A DNA stretch of 38,159 nt from Alphaproteobacteria bacterium (lineage in GTDB: Bacteria; Pseudomonadota; Alphaproteobacteria; CAAGCB01; CAG-977): contig JAKSVU010000016.1 of NCBI GenBank assembly GCA_024413465.1, positions 1 to 38,159 on the forward strand, written 5' to 3'. Under the pieces are notes generated by a model. That model saw only the letters and a list, made by a program, of their open reading frames with translations. It did no database searches and was not told the origin of the DNA. Of this stretch, positions 35,968 to 38,159 are shown in pieces (within the stretch, counting starts at the first letter, position 1; the number at the start of each line of letters is the position of its first letter). The translations under genes were made by a program, and so were the position numbers.

Positions 35968-36603
35968 TTATCGTAACACATTTGACCTTGAATAAATATA
36001 AAATAATTCTTGTGTATATGAATACCCTTTTTCCATGTGTTCAAAAGAACTATCAAATGCTTCAAAACCACTTTCATCAAGCTGATGAGCTGGACTTTCT
36101 ACGTATTTCCACGATTTATCTAAAAGAACATTTTCTTCTAACACCTTAACCATAAGTGCCACAGGATATACGTTTTCTTCTAAACATACGTTGTATCGTT
36201 TGCAGTTTTTAAATCCATAACAAGCATAGTTTTCTGGATTTCCCAAAATTACCACCGTATCATATCCCATTTTCTTCGCAACGTCTAATGAATGATTCAG
36301 CAGCTTTTTTCCATACCCTTTTCTCTGATAATCCGGATGAATTGTAAATGGTCCAAACGACAAAATTTCTTTTTGAGTACCATCATTTGCAACAAGTTTT
36401 GCCTTCACGTACATAATATGTCCGATAATTTTTCCATCTTCTTCTAAAACGAAATCCAGTTCCGGAATAAAATCCTCACTTTTTCTAACTTGATGTGCAA
36501 AATAATGTTCAGTACATCCCGGAACGTATAAATTCCAAAATGTCTTTTTTATCATTTCTTCTACAGTTCTATAATCGTCTTGTTTTTCATTTCTTATAAT
36601 CAT
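35968..36603 (-). CDS. GNAT family N-acetyltransferase (YhbS-like)
   Basis: A 211-residue acetyl-CoA-dependent acetyltransferase. Motif A, GPFTIHPDYQRKGYGKKLLNHSL, has the Q/RxxGxG/A loop. GNPENYACYGFKNC matches the YhbS-type C-terminus, and the N-terminal EEMIKKTFWNLYVPGCTEHY is characteristic of the same subgroup. The substrate is unknown; relatives act on small metabolites or proteins. It is separated from the upstream NrdD-like gene by a terminator and lies 60 nt before the Dxs-like gene, so the two may be co-transcribed. Confidence 0.88.
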   Translation of the reverse strand: MIIRNEKQDDYRTVEEMIKKTFWNLYVPGCTEHYFAHQVRKSEDFIPELDFVLEEDGKIIGHIMYVKAKLVANDGTQKEILSFGPFTIHPDYQRKGYGKKLLNHSLDVAKKMGYDTVVILGNPENYACYGFKNCKRYNVCLEENVYPVALMVKVLEENVLLDKSWKYVESPAHQLDESGFEAFDSSFEHMEKGYSYTQELFYIYSRSNVLR

Positions 36604-36624
36604 TTTTGCATTTTATCCTATAGT

Positions 36625-36648
36625 AAAAAAAAGCGGGATAAACCCGCT
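36625..36648 (-). terminator. Terminator of the NrdD-like small gene
   Basis: Stem AGCGGG / CCCGCT with a 5-nt loop and, on the minus strand, a following run of eight T. It begins 6 nt after the stop of the small gene. Confidence 0.85.
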
Positions 36649-36653
36649 ATTTT

Positions 36654-36833
36654 TTATTCTGCTGCCAAAACGACTGTTTTTTCCATCGCCTTTTTCTCAT
36701 TAAAGCAAACGCGTTCGGCATATTCTGATTTTTTACCAATGTTAAAAGCATCTACTGGACGGAAATATCCCATTACTCTTGTCCATACTTCACATGGTTG
36801 GCGTTCTTCATCTTTTAATACTATTTCTTCCAT
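36654..36833 (-). CDS. Stand-alone NrdD C-terminus-like small protein
   Basis: A 59-residue protein whose core, CEVWTRVMGYFRPVDAFNIG then KKSEYAERVCF, resembles the C-terminal segment seen in some anaerobic ribonucleotide reductases (CEVYSRVxGYxRPVxxWNxGKxxEFxxRxxF). Database entries often call such short proteins anaerobic ribonucleoside-triphosphate reductase. There is no catalytic domain or glycyl-radical site here, and no nrdD or nrdG nearby. I start at ATG 36833 (MEEIVLKDEE), with AGGGG about 8 nt upstream. The open frame continues 20 codons further from a TTG without a ribosome-binding site. The function of the free-standing form is unknown. Confidence 0.65.
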   Translation of the reverse strand: MEEIVLKDEERQPCEVWTRVMGYFRPVDAFNIGKKSEYAERVCFNEKKAMEKTVVLAAE

Positions 36834-37151
36834 AAATTTTCCCCTGAAAAAAGTAAAATCGATAATTAAATTTTTAGGCATATTACTTAACAAAAAGTTA
36901 AAAACAAGCCCTAAAAAAATTAGAAAAAAAAATTAAACGATAGACTCCTTTCTATTCTGCTATGTCAAGTTTTAAAAAATTTTTTTTGTAATTTTTATAT
37001 TGCAATTATTCTTTTTTCCATTTTTTGTTTTTTGGCGGATTTCCGTTGTTATTAACCATTATTAACGACTCTATTTTACCTCGAATCATTGATTATTTGC
37101 TATTGACTCGAATTCGTTAAACTAAACAAAAATTAACTCCGAAAGCCCTAT
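36834..37151. other. AT-rich stretch without a convincing gene
   Basis: 318 nt between the NrdD-like gene and the nucleotidyltransferase. It holds an exact TTGACA on the minus strand at 36963-36968 without a good -10 box at normal spacing. A direct repeat GTTAATAA occurs twice in tandem near 37050-37068 (minus strand). A possible 27-codon frame (37006-37089, minus) has no ribosome-binding site. I see no RNA gene. Confidence 0.5.
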
Positions 37152-37943
37152 TTATTTTTGAAACAAAACTTGTTTAATAAAATCATTCAGATAATCTTCA
37201 TCCGGCAATTTTTTTTCAGGAATTTCATATTTCTTTTCGATTTCTTCTTCAAAATATTTATCAAACACGTCTATATGAGGAATCTTATCCTTTTCCTTTC
37301 CAGAAGATTTAATCTGAATAACTTCACGTATTTTTTCATAAACATCATTTGGAATATATTGTTTCATTTTATCAACGGTATTTTTAAACGAAAGAGGAGG
37401 AACTTCATTAAAATGATAAACAAATTTAGCATTTAACAGTCCTCTGAAACAATATAAATACTTTTTATAAGTTATTTGCTCTTTTCCTAAAACATACCGA
37501 TTTCTCATCTTTGAAAACACCCCCCAATAATGAAAAAATAATCTCAGCTGTGAAAAGTTTTCATTTACGTATTTTTTTAAAGGAAGATCATTATTTCCAT
37601 AATAACAAATATGACTATTTAACCATTCAATCGCCGTTGGATTCGACGATTTGATTAAATGTAGATATTTAAAAATATCAAATCCTGACAAATCAAAAGT
37701 AGATCCATGAACTTCACAAGGGACCAAATTTTCTGTAAAAGCATAATTTAAAACTTCCTTAGGCTTTGAAAGTTTAAGATATTCTTCAAAATTTCTGTAA
37801 TAAACAAACCTGATATCAAAATCACTATTGGCACTCGCCATATCCCAAGCTCTTGAACCATTTTCTATGGCAAATAAAATTTTTATGCCATTTTCCCGTT
37901 CAATCTCTTTAAGTAATTTTACAATTTTTTCATTAACTGTCAT
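37152..37943 (-). CDS. RlaP-like nucleotidyltransferase (DNA polymerase beta superfamily)
   Basis: A 263-residue protein of the predicted nucleotidyltransferase family typified by phage RlaP/YcgL-type proteins. The motif ENGSRAWDMASANSDFDIRF (residues about 27-46) contains the G-S-R and D-x-D metal site. A long helical C-terminal half includes EVHGSTFDLSGFDIFKYLHL and KKYLYCFRGLLNAKFV, both typical of the family. GAGG lies before the ATG. Targets in this family are poorly known (nucleotides, tRNA or small molecules). It is transcribed in the same direction as, and 69 nt downstream of, the double-glycine peptide gene. Confidence 0.82.
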   Translation of the reverse strand: MTVNEKIVKLLKEIERENGIKILFAIENGSRAWDMASANSDFDIRFVYYRNFEEYLKLSKPKEVLNYAFTENLVPCEVHGSTFDLSGFDIFKYLHLIKSSNPTAIEWLNSHICYYGNNDLPLKKYVNENFSQLRLFFHYWGVFSKMRNRYVLGKEQITYKKYLYCFRGLLNAKFVYHFNEVPPLSFKNTVDKMKQYIPNDVYEKIREVIQIKSSGKEKDKIPHIDVFDKYFEEEIEKKYEIPEKKLPDEDYLNDFIKQVLFQK

Positions 37944-38012
37944 TTTATCCTCTTTGCTTTTGTTTTAATACAATGACAGTCTATTCTTTATTTGCAACAA
38001 AAAGTGTCGTAT

Positions 38013-38159
38013 TTATCTTAACGCAGGGGAATCAACAGCTCCACCATTATCTTTAGCTTTATTATTATCAAAAGCACCACCAACCACGTTTTCTAATTCA
38101 TTCTCTGTCAATTCCATAATTTCACTATCTTTTGTCTCTTGCTTTGTTTCTTTTTCCAT
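38013..38159 (-). CDS. Double-glycine-leader peptide (bacteriocin-type/RiPP-like precursor), at window edge
   Basis: An open frame of 48 residues whose ATG is the last codon in the window, so it could begin further upstream. After a charged stretch comes MELTENELENVVGG, which matches the double-glycine leader (LSxxELxxIxGG) recognised by C39 peptidase ABC exporters. Cleavage after Gly28 would release a 20-residue hydrophilic core, starting AFDNNKAKD and ending AVDSPALR, with no Cys and no Ser/Thr apart from one Ser. The core is unlike a pore-forming class II bacteriocin. An exporter or modifying enzyme would be expected beyond the window; none is visible inside it. Confidence 0.6.
   Translation of the reverse strand: MEKETKQETKDSEIMELTENELENVVGGAFDNNKAKDNGGAVDSPALR

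Noticed and set aside
37006-37089. 27-codon minus-strand frame in the AT-rich spacer
   Set aside because: No ribosome-binding site, no recognisable motif, and a length expected by chance.

Overview
The window is about 38 kb of AT-rich bacterial chromosome, densely coded on both strands. No rRNA, insertion sequence, CRISPR array or prophage is visible. The gene set points to an alphaproteobacterium: an MlaE with a fused N-terminal STAS-like domain, an AapJ/BztA-type amino-acid binding protein, a rhizobial/PGM1-type phosphoglucomutase, a DUF502 membrane protein and an ffh-rpsP-rimM-trmD-rplS run. Low GC, a 2[4Fe-4S] ferredoxin, a glycerol dehydrogenase and a Lactobacillales/Clostridia-looking Dxs suggest an uncultured, perhaps host- or gut-associated anaerobic lineage. 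That placement is inference.

Layout. (1) 0-7.6 kb, envelope: mlaE-mlaF-mlaD-lipoprotein on the + strand, then a minus-strand block (orphan amino-acid binding protein and two membrane-anchored proteins that look like eroded GGDEF domains), then mlaC on its own and a convergent anmK. (2) 7.6-12.6 kb: a secreted protein with about 86 cysteines, translationally coupled to two phosphohexomutases. (3) 12.6-17.5 kb: a partner-switching operon of STAS antagonist, membrane SpoIIE/RsbU phosphatase with a fused RsbW-like ATPase domain, and a large ankyrin protein. Its promoter carries a palindrome over the -10 box. (4) 17.6-20.4 kb: tRNA-Pro(UGG) and two tandem SLC1-type symporters. The first copy has lost the canonical sodium and substrate residues. 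(5) 20.4-25.1 kb: the SRP/ribosome operon ffh-rpsP-rimM-trmD-rplS, followed by asd behind two mutually exclusive hairpins. ffh has a consensus promoter and a strongly structured leader RNA. (6) 25.1-32.4 kb: ugd, ferredoxin, a five-gene operon (unknown-DUF502-prfC-gldA-unknown) and a HAD hydrolase. (7) 32.6-38.2 kb, accessory-looking: mazG, a 40-residue membrane peptide, a small helical protein, a Dxs-like enzyme, a GNAT, a stand-alone NrdD-C-terminus-like protein, an RlaP-like nucleotidyltransferase and, at the window edge, a double-glycine-leader peptide.

How they fit together: Mla genes keep outer-membrane lipid asymmetry; pgm, the phosphomannomutase and ugd feed nucleotide-sugar and surface-polysaccharide synthesis; anmK recycles peptidoglycan; TrmD modifies G37 of tRNAs such as the tRNA-Pro encoded here. 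The least explained items are the ffh leader RNA, the diverged symporter, the cysteine-rich protein, the GGDEF-like pair, the partner-switching operon and the short peptide genes.
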